A program made the translations under genes and the position numbers. Source: Thalassolituus sp. UBA1087 (lineage in GTDB: Bacteria; Pseudomonadota; Gammaproteobacteria; Pseudomonadales; Oceanobacteraceae). Taken from it: a stretch of 64,000 nucleotides of DNA. The notes under the pieces were generated by a model. It made no database searches, was not told the origin of the DNA, and worked only from the letters and a program-made list of their open reading frames with translations. Location: assembly GCA_002314145.1 (NCBI GenBank), contig DCCG01000009.1:62001-126000 (forward strand), given 5' to 3'. This document shows positions 25,326-34,002 of this stretch, in pieces (position 1 is the first letter of the stretch; every line of letters starts with the position of its first letter).

Positions 25326-26783
25326 ATGTGGAGAGAAATTAAAGTTCTGTTGGTGGACGACGACGAGCAGCGTCGCCACGATATGAAAGTCATTCTCGAT
25401 TTTCTCGGCGAAGAGGCCATCGTCGCCGGTACCACAGACTGGCGTCGCGAAGCCGAAGGTAAAATAGAAGACAGCACAGAAATCAGTGCTGTTTTTTTAG
25501 GTGACAGTCATTCGTTAGCATTGGGGGATGTGATCGAAGGTCTGCTGAGCTGGGATAAAGGCATCCCGCTTCTGTATATGGGCGACAGTGGCCTGCCGGA
25601 AACGCTGGCAGAACCCGTGCGCCGGGCGTTGCTGGCCAATGTCGAAATGCCCCCGAGCTATAATAAATTACTGGATAGCCTGCATCGTTGTCAGGTCTAT
25701 CGTGAACAGTACACCCATAACCGCAGCCGCGGTGAGCGCCGTGAAGTACAGTTATTCCGCAGCCTGGTAGGAACCAGCCGTCAGATACAGCATGTGCGTG
25801 AGCTTATCATGCAGGTGGCCGATAAAGACGTCAGTGTTATGATTCAGGGCGAATCAGGCACAGGCAAAGAAGTGGTTGCCCGTAATCTGCATTATCATTC
25901 CCATCGTCGCGCCAAACCCTTCGTTCCCGTCAATTGCGGCGCCATTCCGGCAGAGCTGCTGGAAAGTGAACTTTTTGGTCATGAGAAAGGCGCTTTTACC
26001 GGCGCCATTAACAGTCGTCCGGGGCGTTTCGAAATGGCCGAAGGCGGGACACTGTTTCTGGATGAAATCGGCGATATGCCATTGAATATGCAGGTGAAAA
26101 TTCTGCGTGTATTGCAGGAACATACTTTTGAGCGCGTAGGCAGCAATAAAACCATTAATGCTAATGTAAGGATTATCGCCGCGACGCATAAAAATCTGGA
26201 AAAGATGATCGAAGACGGCACATTCCGTGAAGATCTCTATTATCGCCTCAACGTATTCCCCATCGATATGCCATCACTGCGTGAGCGTGTTGAAGACCTG
26301 CCGCTGCTGCTCAACGAATTAATTTCGCGCCTGGAAAATGAAAAACGTGGCTCCATCCGGTTTAACTCGGCGGCTATTATGTCCCTCTGCCGTCATGACT
26401 GGCACGGCAATGTCCGTGAACTGGCCAACCTTGTTGAACGGCTGGCGATTTTACATCCGTACGGCGTAATCGGAGTGAATGAGTTACCGAAAAAATTCCG
26501 CCATGTGGATGATAACGATGAAAGTAATCCGGTGCCTGTGGTAACCGATGTAAATCCGGTTGATGGTCTGGCCGGTATTGATTCACCCGCGTTATTGCCG
26601 GTGAATGGTCTGGATCTGAAAGAATATCTGCAGGATCTTGAATGTTCCCTGATCCAGCAGGCACTGGATGATGCTAACGGGGTGGTCGCCCGCGCGGCTG
26701 AGAAACTGAATATCCGCCGTACCACTCTGGTGGAAAAAATGCGGAAATATAATTTAGGCCGTAAAGAAAAAGATTTTGCCTGA
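25326..26783 (+). CDS. fleQ: Master flagellar regulator FleQ (sigma-54 activator)
   Basis: A 485-residue enhancer-binding protein at the top of the flagellar cascade; Pseudomonas FleQ also binds c-di-GMP. It begins MWREIKVLLVDDD, as FleQ does. Residues 1-130 are a divergent receiver domain with no obvious phospho-Asp context. Residues about 150-385 are an AAA+ domain with Walker A GESGTGKE (near 175), the sigma-54-contact loop GAFTGA and GGTLFLDEIGDM. The C-terminus has a Fis-type helix-turn-helix (AAEKLNIRRTTLVEKMRKY). It stands upstream of fleSR as usual. Confidence 0.96.
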   Translation: MWREIKVLLVDDDEQRRHDMKVILDFLGEEAIVAGTTDWRREAEGKIEDSTEISAVFLGDSHSLALGDVIEGLLSWDKGIPLLYMGDSGLPETLAEPVRRALLANVEMPPSYNKLLDSLHRCQVYREQYTHNRSRGERREVQLFRSLVGTSRQIQHVRELIMQVADKDVSVMIQGESGTGKEVVARNLHYHSHRRAKPFVPVNCGAIPAELLESELFGHEKGAFTGAINSRPGRFEMAEGGTLFLDEIGDMPLNMQVKILRVLQEHTFERVGSNKTINANVRIIAATHKNLEKMIEDGTFREDLYYRLNVFPIDMPSLRERVEDLPLLLNELISRLENEKRGSIRFNSAAIMSLCRHDWHGNVRELANLVERLAILHPYGVIGVNELPKKFRHVDDNDESNPVPVVTDVNPVDGLAGIDSPALLPVNGLDLKEYLQDLECSLIQQALDDANGVVARAAEKLNIRRTTLVEKMRKYNLGRKEKDFA

Positions 26784-26813
26784 ATCAATATGGCGACCCT
26801 GTTAGCCGATCAG

Positions 26814-26837
26814 AAAGCCGCCTTGTGCGGCTTTTTT
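26814..26837 (+). terminator. Rho-independent terminator after fleQ
   Basis: AAAGCCGC (26814-26821) pairs with GCGGCTTT (26827-26834) over a 5-base loop, followed by a T run to 26837. Confidence 0.9.
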
Positions 26838-26920
26838 GATTCTTATTACCTTCCTTTATCCCTTTGATCATCACGGCTTACAAATAATTGACTCCTTTCT
26901 TTATTTTTCGCGCTAAAAAA

Positions 26921-26937
26921 CAGGCATGCTAATTGCT
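26921..26937 (+). promoter_or_regulatory. Sigma-54 promoter for fleSR
   Basis: CAGGCATGCTAATTGCT with GG at 26923-26924 and GC at 26935-26936, 58 bases before the fleS ATG. Fits activation of fleSR by FleQ. Confidence 0.8.
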
Positions 26938-26994
26938 CAATCACTGATCAGGTAAGTTTTATGCCGGAATTCCGGCAAATCTGATGAGGTGGCT

Positions 26995-28197
26995 ATGGCC
27001 GATTCCGCTCTGAAACAATTGGACTACCCCAGTACTTCCGGCTCTTCAGAAGACCGGCAGGGTCTGCGTGAAGCCTTTGTAATGTTTAATGAGATGTCCC
27101 GGAAGCTCACCGATTCGTACGAGTTTCTGGAAAACAGAGTCGAAGAACTCAGTGGGGAATTAGCCAGTGTTTCTGCCCAGCGTATGCAGGAAATGGCGGA
27201 GAAAGAGCGTCTGGCAGACCGCCTGGAGAGCTTATTACAGTTACTGCCGGCGGCGGTACTGGTTCTCGATCAGTTCGGTTGTGTGCGTCAGAGTAACCGT
27301 GCGGCTGATGACCTGCTGCTGCCGTTAATTGCAACCGATTCATTAGCAGGGCAGCGCTGGCGTCAGCTTATTCAGAAATGTTTTAAACCACGTCTGGATG
27401 ATGGTCATGAAATTTCTCTGGTTGACGGGCGCCGTGTTCAGGTGCGGACGGCAGCCATGACGAATGAACCCGGCCAGGTCATTCTGCTCACCGATATGAC
27501 CGAAACCCGCAAGCTTCAGGCGCAGCTCAGTCAGCATGAACGTTTGTCTGCGATGGGGAAAATGGTCGCTTCTCTGGCGCATCAGATCCGTACGCCTCTG
27601 GCCGCCGCGACGTTGTATGCCGGTCATTTATCCAGTGAGCATCTTGATGACAACAGTCGTACCCGCTTTGCCGGAAAACTTCAGGAGCGTCTGCGCCATC
27701 TGGAAAATCAGGTGCGGGATATGCTCATCTTTGCCCGGGGCGAAGCGCCGCTGAATGATGAAATATCCATGGCTGAATTGGTGCAGGGAATTTCAGACGC
27801 CATGGAAGTACCACTGCAGAACAGTCAGAGTCACTGTCAGATCGTCAATGAAATACCACAGCAACGCCTGATCTGTAACCGTGATGCACTGATCAGCGCT
27901 GTTATGAATCTGATAAATAACGCCATTGAATCGTCAGCCGGATCGGTTGACCTGACCCTTCATGTCAGTGCGCTGTCCGGTGCGCGCATCAGTCTCGTCA
28001 TCAGCGACAATGGCCCCGGCATGACAGACGAGCAGAAAACAAAAATTCTTGAGCCTTTTTATACCACAAAGGCTAACGGAACCGGCCTCGGGCTGGCGGT
28101 TGTACAGGCCGTTGCGCGGGCTCATAAAGCGGAATTTCACCTGACAGACAGTCCCTCCGGCGGTGTGTCAGCTCAATTTATTTTACCGGTTAACTGA
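26995..28197 (+). CDS. fleS: Flagellar sensor histidine kinase FleS
   Basis: A 400-residue cytoplasmic kinase with no membrane segment, partner of FleR. The ATG at 26995 is preferred (GAGG 6 bases upstream) over a GTG at 26989. Residues about 80-175 are a PAS-like domain (LPAAVLVLDQFGCVRQSNRAADDLL). The H-box is GKMVASLAHQIRTPLAAA, and the ATPase domain has NLINNAIESS, DNGPGMTDEQ and TGLGLAVVQA. It is 41 bases before fleR. The signal sensed is unknown even in well-studied relatives. Confidence 0.93.
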   Translation: MADSALKQLDYPSTSGSSEDRQGLREAFVMFNEMSRKLTDSYEFLENRVEELSGELASVSAQRMQEMAEKERLADRLESLLQLLPAAVLVLDQFGCVRQSNRAADDLLLPLIATDSLAGQRWRQLIQKCFKPRLDDGHEISLVDGRRVQVRTAAMTNEPGQVILLTDMTETRKLQAQLSQHERLSAMGKMVASLAHQIRTPLAAATLYAGHLSSEHLDDNSRTRFAGKLQERLRHLENQVRDMLIFARGEAPLNDEISMAELVQGISDAMEVPLQNSQSHCQIVNEIPQQRLICNRDALISAVMNLINNAIESSAGSVDLTLHVSALSGARISLVISDNGPGMTDEQKTKILEPFYTTKANGTGLGLAVVQAVARAHKAEFHLTDSPSGGVSAQFILPVN

Positions 28198-28238
28198 CCT
28201 CCATGGTTTCAGTAACGGAAGTCAGAAAGGAGAGAAAT

Positions 28239-29600
28239 ATGCGTCTTTTAGTTGTTGAGGATGATCCGCGTCTGCGTGAAGCCATCGTGGATACTCTGAT
28301 GATGAAAGGGCATGAAGTCTGTGAAGCCGCCAACGGTGTGGATGCGATGGCGATCGTCAGTGCTCAGTCGCTTGATCTGGTCCTGTCCGACATTAATATG
28401 CCCGGCATGGATGGACTGGAACTGCTGGATAATATTAAAACCGCCCATCCCTGGTTGCCGGTTGTGCTGATGACGGCGTATGGCGATGTCGGGCAGGCAG
28501 TCAAAGCCATGCAGCGTGGTGCCAATGATTATCTGATGAAACCATTTGAGCTGCCGGAGCTGGATAAAATTCTTCAGCAGTTTAATCAGGCTCAGCCACA
28601 GGAAACACAGGACATTTCTGAGCCTGTGTGTGAAGCCATTGCTTCCCGACAGCTGTTTCAGTTAGCTGAACGCGTGGCGCAGACCGACTCCACGGTACTG
28701 ATCAGTGGTGAGAGTGGTACAGGTAAAGAAGTGCTGGCACGTTATATTCATCAGAACTCCACCCGCCGGATGCAGCCCTTTATTGCGATTAATTGTGCCG
28801 CCATTCCGGAAAATATGCTGGAAGCCATGTTGTTCGGTTATGAAAAAGGTGCCTTCACCGGTGCTTATAATGCAATGCCGGGTAAATTTGAGCAGGCGGA
28901 CGGTGGTACTCTGTTACTGGATGAAATAACAGAAATGGACCTTGGCCTGCAGGCTAAATTATTACGGGTGCTGCAGGAGCGTCAGGTGGAGCGGCTTGGC
29001 GGTAAAAAAGTACTGGATCTGGATGTCCGTATTATTGCGACCACCAACCGTGACCTGGCTGAATATGTCGCCGATGGTCAGTTCCGTGAAGACCTTTACT
29101 ATCGTTTAAGTGTATTCCCGCTTCACTGGTTACCTCTGCGCGACCGTAAAGAAGATATTCTGCCACTGGCCCGGCGCCTGCTGGCTCACCATGCCGGTAA
29201 AATGAAACGGCCGGTGCCGTCACTGGCTGCGGATGCGGAGCAGCGGCTGATCAGCCATGCCTGGCCGGGTAATGTCCGTGAGCTGGATAACACCATGCAG
29301 CGGGCATTGATCATTCAGTCAGGGCCGCAATTGTTTTCCAGTGATTTTATTCTGACGCCCGTTCCGAAAAACCGTCAGGCCGACGTGCCACAGGATATGA
29401 GTGCCGCGCTGCAGGAATCGGACAAAGCGTTGGGCAATGATTTAAAAAACCGCGAAGTCGAACTCATCGTCAAAGCTCTGAAAGAAGAGCCGAGCCGTAA
29501 AGAGGCTGCTGACCGGCTGGGCATCAGCCCGCGCACACTGCGGTATAAGATGGCACGTCTGCGAGATGACGGTATCGATGTAGAGGCCATGATCGCCTGA
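28239..29600 (+). CDS. fleR: Flagellar response regulator FleR (sigma-54 activator)
   Basis: A 453-residue NtrC-type regulator controlling the second sigma-54 class of flagellar genes. The ATG at 28239 (AAAGGAG upstream, MRLLVVEDD) is chosen over one at 28203. The receiver domain has phospho-Asp at residue 51 (VLSDINMPGMDG) and Lys in LMKPF. The AAA+ domain has GESGTGKEV, GAFTGA and GGTLLLDEI. The C-terminal Fis-type helix-turn-helix is EAADRLGISPRTLRYKMARL. A terminator follows. Confidence 0.95.
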   Translation: MRLLVVEDDPRLREAIVDTLMMKGHEVCEAANGVDAMAIVSAQSLDLVLSDINMPGMDGLELLDNIKTAHPWLPVVLMTAYGDVGQAVKAMQRGANDYLMKPFELPELDKILQQFNQAQPQETQDISEPVCEAIASRQLFQLAERVAQTDSTVLISGESGTGKEVLARYIHQNSTRRMQPFIAINCAAIPENMLEAMLFGYEKGAFTGAYNAMPGKFEQADGGTLLLDEITEMDLGLQAKLLRVLQERQVERLGGKKVLDLDVRIIATTNRDLAEYVADGQFREDLYYRLSVFPLHWLPLRDRKEDILPLARRLLAHHAGKMKRPVPSLAADAEQRLISHAWPGNVRELDNTMQRALIIQSGPQLFSSDFILTPVPKNRQADVPQDMSAALQESDKALGNDLKNREVELIVKALKEEPSRKEAADRLGISPRTLRYKMARLRDDGIDVEAMIA

Positions 29601-29629
29601 CGCTGGCGGCTTTCAATGTTTCCCTTCTT

Positions 29630-29655
29630 GGCGCCTTTTTCAGGCGCTTTTTTTT
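29630..29655 (+). terminator. Rho-independent terminator after fleR
   Basis: GCGCCT (29631-29636) pairs with AGGCGC (29642-29647) and is followed by eight T. Confidence 0.85.
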
Positions 29656-29686
29656 GACGTAATAAAAAGGAATTAAGCGCAATAAA

Positions 29687-29703
29687 TTGGCAAGCCCCTT
29701 GCA
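29687..29703 (+). promoter_or_regulatory. Sigma-54 promoter for fliE-J
   Basis: TTGGCAAGCCCCTTGCA, a near-perfect RpoN site with GG at 29689-29690 and GC at 29701-29702; 79 bases before fliE. Confidence 0.9.
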
Positions 29704-29781
29704 GAGTCAGAAAGTAATGCAATAAACCCGGCGCAAAGCGTCAATATTCCGGGCTTTTACGCCCAGGCCGAGGGGAAGATT

Positions 29782-30180
29782 ATGGTTGATCGTGTCGATA
29801 TTAATTCCGTGCTAATGCAGATGCGTCAGGTGAAGTCTCAGTTACGTGAGCAACAGCCGGCAGCCATCAATACCGAAACACGCACCGGGCTTGCTGATAA
29901 AGTCCAGAAGCTCAGTGAGCAACAGGCGACGGAAGCCATCACCGGCGATAACAGCGTGCCGGATTTTCAGACCATGTTTAAAAATGCCATTGATACGGTC
30001 AATACCCATCAGAAAACATCGGCCGAGCTGGCGACCCGCTTTGAACAGGGAGACCCATCGGTGGATCTGCCGGAAGTTATGATTGCCATGCAGAAATCCA
30101 GCGTGTCTTTTCAGGCGATGACGCAGGTCCGTAATAAGCTGGTCGAGGCTTATAAAGAAGTTATGAATATGCCGGTGTAA
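29782..30180 (+). CDS. fliE: Flagellar hook-basal body complex protein FliE
   Basis: A 132-residue adaptor between the MS ring and the rod, and the first rod-type substrate exported. The C-terminal half holds the family core (DFQTMFKNAIDTVNTHQ, DLPEVMIAMQKSSVSFQAM and QVRNKLVEAYKEVMNMPV). It is slightly longer than the usual 100-110 residues because of a polar N-terminal region (residues 20-60). It heads the fliEFGHIJ operon, 13 bases before fliF. Confidence 0.95.
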   Translation: MVDRVDINSVLMQMRQVKSQLREQQPAAINTETRTGLADKVQKLSEQQATEAITGDNSVPDFQTMFKNAIDTVNTHQKTSAELATRFEQGDPSVDLPEVMIAMQKSSVSFQAMTQVRNKLVEAYKEVMNMPV

Positions 30181-30193
30181 CAGGTAAAAGATT

Positions 30194-31900
30194 ATGGAAA
30201 ATGCTCCCGCTGAAACGACCGCCGGCGCTGCCCCGCCAGACACAGAGCTGCCTGCGGAATCTTCACTGAATGGTGAGGAAGGTGGTCATCCGGTACTGGC
30301 CGGCTTTAACCGCTTATCCATCGTCCGTCAGATTGCTGTCATTGGTGGTATTGCCTTAGTCATTGCTTTGTCCATAGCCATTCTGCTGTGGTCCCAGGAA
30401 CCGACCTATAAGCCGCTGGTGCATCGTCTGCAGGATCACAATGCACAGGACATTATTGAAATCCTGCAGCAGGAAGGCATTAACTTCGAAATTGATCCTG
30501 GCAGTCAGATTCTGATGGTGGAAGCCAGTGATCTGCACGAAGCGCGGATGAAACTCGCTGCAGCCAGTCTGATCGATGACAAAACCGTGGGGCTCGAAGT
30601 GCTTGATCAGGACAATACCCTGGGCACCAGCCAGTTTATTGAAAACGCACGTTATCGCCGTGGTCTTGAAGGCGAACTGGCGCGCACCATTGCCAGCGTT
30701 AAAGCCGTACGTAATTCACGGGTGCACCTGGCGCTGCCCAAGCAGTCTGTGTTTGTACGGGACCACCGCAAGCCCAGAGCGTCCGTGTTTGTCGAATTAT
30801 ATGCCGGGCAGGATTTGTCCCGTGATCAGGTCGAAGCCATCGTTAACCTGGTGGCGTCCAGCGTTGCAGAAATGGAACGCTCCGATGTGTCCGTTGTTGA
30901 TCAGTTTGGTAATTTATTGTCTAAACTGGAAGCAGAAGACAGCACTGAAATGGTGGCGCATAAGCAGCTGGAATATTCTGAAAAGGTTGAAGCAGGCATT
31001 GCTCAGGCCGTCAATAATATTCTTAAACCTGTGCTGGGACAGGACAATTACAAAGCGGAAGTCTCGGCGGACGTTGACTTTACCGTACAGGAACAGAGTG
31101 AAGAGCTTTACAATCCGGATCTGATTGCCCTGCGCAGTGAGCAGCTGGTCGATGAAGAAAACGCGGATCAGGCGAATGGCGGTATTCCGGGCGCCTTGTC
31201 CAACCAGCCACCACCGGCGGCAACAGCACCGGAGGAAGCGGCCGGCGGTGGTCAGGGTGGTGGCACGGTCAGCCGTCGTTCGGAAGCTACACGGAATTAT
31301 GAAGTCGATCGTACGTTAAGTTACAAACAGCAACAGGTCGGTCGTATACGCCGTCTGACTGTCGCAGTTGTCGTAAATGACAGGGCTTCACTGAACGAAG
31401 ACGGCGACACGGTTTATACGCCGTGGGAAGATGCTGATTTACAGCGTCTGGAAGTGCTGGTCAAAGACGCAGTGGGATTTAACGCCGCCCGTGGCGACAG
31501 TGTGAATGTTATTAACTCACCGTTTATGGGTAAAGGTGAGCTGGAACTGGGCGATCCGGATTTCTGGACACAACCCTGGTTCTGGGAAATTATGAAGCAG
31601 GTACTGGCTGGTCTGTTTATTCTGGTGCTGATTTTCGGCGTCATCCGGCCAACCATTAAAAGTATTGCTAACCGTGGCCGGGATGAGGCATCCGTATTAC
31701 TGGATGAACTGGAAGACGCCGAGGCTGGCCTGGACGATGATAAAGTGACTCTGGCGGGTATGGATGATTTCCTGTTACCCGGTGCTTCAGAAAGTTTTGA
31801 ACGTCAGCTGGATGCGCTGAAAGGGCTCATCGCTGAAGATCCGGCCAGGGTAGCCAATCTGGTTATACAATGGGTGAACGAAGACAATGGCGGAAGATGA
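30194..31900 (+). CDS. fliF: Flagellar MS-ring protein FliF
   Basis: A 568-residue inner-membrane ring protein on which the motor is built. The N-terminal membrane helix (RQIAVIGGIALVIALSIAI, about residues 45-65) and a C-terminal one (VLAGLFILVLIFGVIRP, about 470-490) flank the periplasmic ring-building domains. A low-complexity PPPAATAPEEAAGGG stretch lies in the disordered loop near 340. The cytoplasmic C-terminus that binds FliG is present (LDALKGLIAEDPARVANLVIQWV). It overlaps fliG by 14 bases. Confidence 0.97.
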   Translation: MENAPAETTAGAAPPDTELPAESSLNGEEGGHPVLAGFNRLSIVRQIAVIGGIALVIALSIAILLWSQEPTYKPLVHRLQDHNAQDIIEILQQEGINFEIDPGSQILMVEASDLHEARMKLAAASLIDDKTVGLEVLDQDNTLGTSQFIENARYRRGLEGELARTIASVKAVRNSRVHLALPKQSVFVRDHRKPRASVFVELYAGQDLSRDQVEAIVNLVASSVAEMERSDVSVVDQFGNLLSKLEAEDSTEMVAHKQLEYSEKVEAGIAQAVNNILKPVLGQDNYKAEVSADVDFTVQEQSEELYNPDLIALRSEQLVDEENADQANGGIPGALSNQPPPAATAPEEAAGGGQGGGTVSRRSEATRNYEVDRTLSYKQQQVGRIRRLTVAVVVNDRASLNEDGDTVYTPWEDADLQRLEVLVKDAVGFNAARGDSVNVINSPFMGKGELELGDPDFWTQPWFWEIMKQVLAGLFILVLIFGVIRPTIKSIANRGRDEASVLLDELEDAEAGLDDDKVTLAGMDDFLLPGASESFERQLDALKGLIAEDPARVANLVIQWVNEDNGGR

Positions 31901-32912
31901 TAACGCTGGCAACGAGCTCTCCAAACTGAATCGGCTGGAACGTTCAGCCATTCTGTTAATGACGCTCGGTGAAAAAGACGCCGCTGAAATTCTTAAGCAC
32001 ATGGGGCCGAAAGAAGTTCAGAAAGTCGGTACTGCCATGGCGACGCTGGCGAATGTCAACCAGACTCAGGTTGAAGGCGTGGTGGCAGAATTTTTAGAAG
32101 CCGTTGGCGGACAGACCGGTATGGGGCTGGGGTCGGATGATTACATCCGCAATATGCTCACCCAGGCGCTTGGTAATGATAAAGCCGGGGCGCTGATCGA
32201 CCGTATTCTGCTGGGCGGTAATACCACCGGGCTCGATTCACTTAAGTGGATGGAGTCAAGGCAGGTTGCTGATTTAATCCGCCACGAACACCCTCAGATT
32301 CAGGCCATTGTGGTGTCTTATCTTGATGCCGACCAGTCGGCTGAAATTCTTTCCAATTTCCCGGAAAAAGTACGTCTTGATATTGTTATGCGGGTCGCGG
32401 CACTCGAAGCGGTCCAGCCTGCTGCATTGCAGGAGCTGAACGATATTCTTGAGCGTCAGTTCTCTGGCAAAGGCGGCGCCCAGACCACCAGTATGGGTGG
32501 TGTTAAAGTGGCTGCTAATATCGTTAACTTTGTTGACAGCACCATGGCGGCGGACCTGCTTGAACAGATTAAAGAAGTGGATGAGGACCTGGGTATTCAG
32601 ATTCAGGATCTTATGTTCGTATTCGATAATCTGGTGGATGTTGATGACCGCGGTATTCAGAGTTTGTTGCGCGAAGTCTCGACCGATCTGCTGGTCGTCG
32701 CCCTGAAAGGTGCTGACCCGACAGTGCAGGAAAAAATATTCAAAAATATGTCCAAACGTGCAGCCGAACTGCTGCGTGATGATCTTGAAGCCAAAGGGCC
32801 GGTTAAAGTCAGTGAGGTGGAAGCATCGCAGAAAGAAATTCTTACCATTGCCCGGCGTCTGGCCGATGCCGGCGAAATTGTACTGGGCGGCGGTGGCGAG
32901 GCCATGATGTAA
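31887..32912 (+). CDS. fliG: Flagellar motor switch protein FliG
   Basis: A 341-residue rotor protein that contacts the stator and transmits torque. Three armadillo-type domains are seen: N-terminal (LNRLERSAILLMTLGEKDAAEIL), middle with the EHPQ motif (LIRHEHPQIQAIVVSYL), and the C-terminal torque helix (MFVFDNLVDVDDRGIQSLLREV). Length is standard. It starts within fliF and ends one base before fliH. Confidence 0.97.
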   Translation: MAEDDNAGNELSKLNRLERSAILLMTLGEKDAAEILKHMGPKEVQKVGTAMATLANVNQTQVEGVVAEFLEAVGGQTGMGLGSDDYIRNMLTQALGNDKAGALIDRILLGGNTTGLDSLKWMESRQVADLIRHEHPQIQAIVVSYLDADQSAEILSNFPEKVRLDIVMRVAALEAVQPAALQELNDILERQFSGKGGAQTTSMGGVKVAANIVNFVDSTMAADLLEQIKEVDEDLGIQIQDLMFVFDNLVDVDDRGIQSLLREVSTDLLVVALKGADPTVQEKIFKNMSKRAAELLRDDLEAKGPVKVSEVEASQKEILTIARRLADAGEIVLGGGGEAMM

Positions 32913-32913
32913 C

Positions 32914-34002
32914 ATGACAGGAATCCGTCAGCCCCATCACTTTCATCCGATTCACGAAAAAGACGTTGAAAATAAAGAAGACGTCAAACCCTGGCGTCTG
33001 CCTTTCTGGACGGAACCTCCGGCCTGGCTGATCGAAAAAGAAAAAAAAGAACACGCTGAACAGCAACAGGCAAACGAAGAAGAAACGCCTGAACAGGTGG
33101 ATCTGCCTACCGCCGAAGAGCTTGAGAATATCCGTCGCGAAGCATACAACGCCGGGCTGGAGCAGGGGCTGGTGGAAGGCCGGCAGCAGGGGCATAAGGA
33201 AGGCTATGACGCCGGTCATAAAGAAAGTTATGACGCAGGGTTCACCGCCGGTAAACGCGACGGCCAGAAACAAGGCCAGGAAGAGGGAAAAGCACTCGGT
33301 CTGCGTCAGGGTCAGGCGGATATCAATAATACGGTTCAGCGCCTTACCCGTGTCATGCGGCAACTGCAATCCACGCTGAATGAGCGCGATGAGGCGCTGC
33401 CGGAAGTACTGGCCGCCATGGTCGCCGGTATGTGTGAACAGGTACTGCAGACAGAACTGCACAATGGTGCGCGTAATATATATCGCTATGTGCGTCACGC
33501 ACTGGATGAACTGCCTGCCGGTGAAAAACATATTCAGGTGTTTATCGGGGCGGATGATGCCATTCACCTGCAGAACAGTCTGGATATCAGCGGCGACGAT
33601 ATTCACTACAGTGTTGATGATAAACTGGCGGCAGGCGAATGCCGGGTCGAAAGCGAACACTCTCTGGTGGAATACTCCACCGGCGAACATCTTAATCAGC
33701 TGCTGGAACGGGTGCTGCCTATGCTGATGCATCAGGCGGCCACGTTTCCGGATGAAGCGGAACAGAACCAGATTCATCAGCAGGACACACCGGCAGCAGA
33801 CGACTATGTCAGTGAGGTGGCTGCCGGGGTTGAATCGCAGACGACAGAACAGTCATCAGCTGAGCCTGTGGTTGATGATGCAGCCGCCACCGAAGTGCTC
33901 AGCCGGGCGGACAATATAGAATCTGAAAGCCAGCCTGCTGACAGCGCCGCAGAGGATGATAAAAAGGCCACGGATCAGGACCCGCGCCATGAGCCTGAGT
34001 GA
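32914..34002 (+). CDS. fliH: Flagellar export ATPase regulator FliH (long acidic tail)
   Basis: A 362-residue stator-like protein that holds the FliI ATPase at the export gate. The middle (residues about 75-135) has the GxxxG-type repeat typical of FliH (GLEQGLVEGRQQGHKEG). The globular part runs to about 270. A further 90 residues are acidic and low-complexity (Asp, Glu, Ala, Ser), making it longer than the usual 230-270 residues. The 3' end overlaps the chosen fliI start by 14 bases. Confidence 0.93.
   Translation: MTGIRQPHHFHPIHEKDVENKEDVKPWRLPFWTEPPAWLIEKEKKEHAEQQQANEEETPEQVDLPTAEELENIRREAYNAGLEQGLVEGRQQGHKEGYDAGHKESYDAGFTAGKRDGQKQGQEEGKALGLRQGQADINNTVQRLTRVMRQLQSTLNERDEALPEVLAAMVAGMCEQVLQTELHNGARNIYRYVRHALDELPAGEKHIQVFIGADDAIHLQNSLDISGDDIHYSVDDKLAAGECRVESEHSLVEYSTGEHLNQLLERVLPMLMHQAATFPDEAEQNQIHQQDTPAADDYVSEVAAGVESQTTEQSSAEPVVDDAAATEVLSRADNIESESQPADSAAEDDKKATDQDPRHEPE

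Noticed and set aside
32274..33777. Long antisense frames opposite fliG and fliH (213 and 311 codons)
   Set aside because: Both are complements of clearly coding sequence; low-complexity composition follows from the sense codons.
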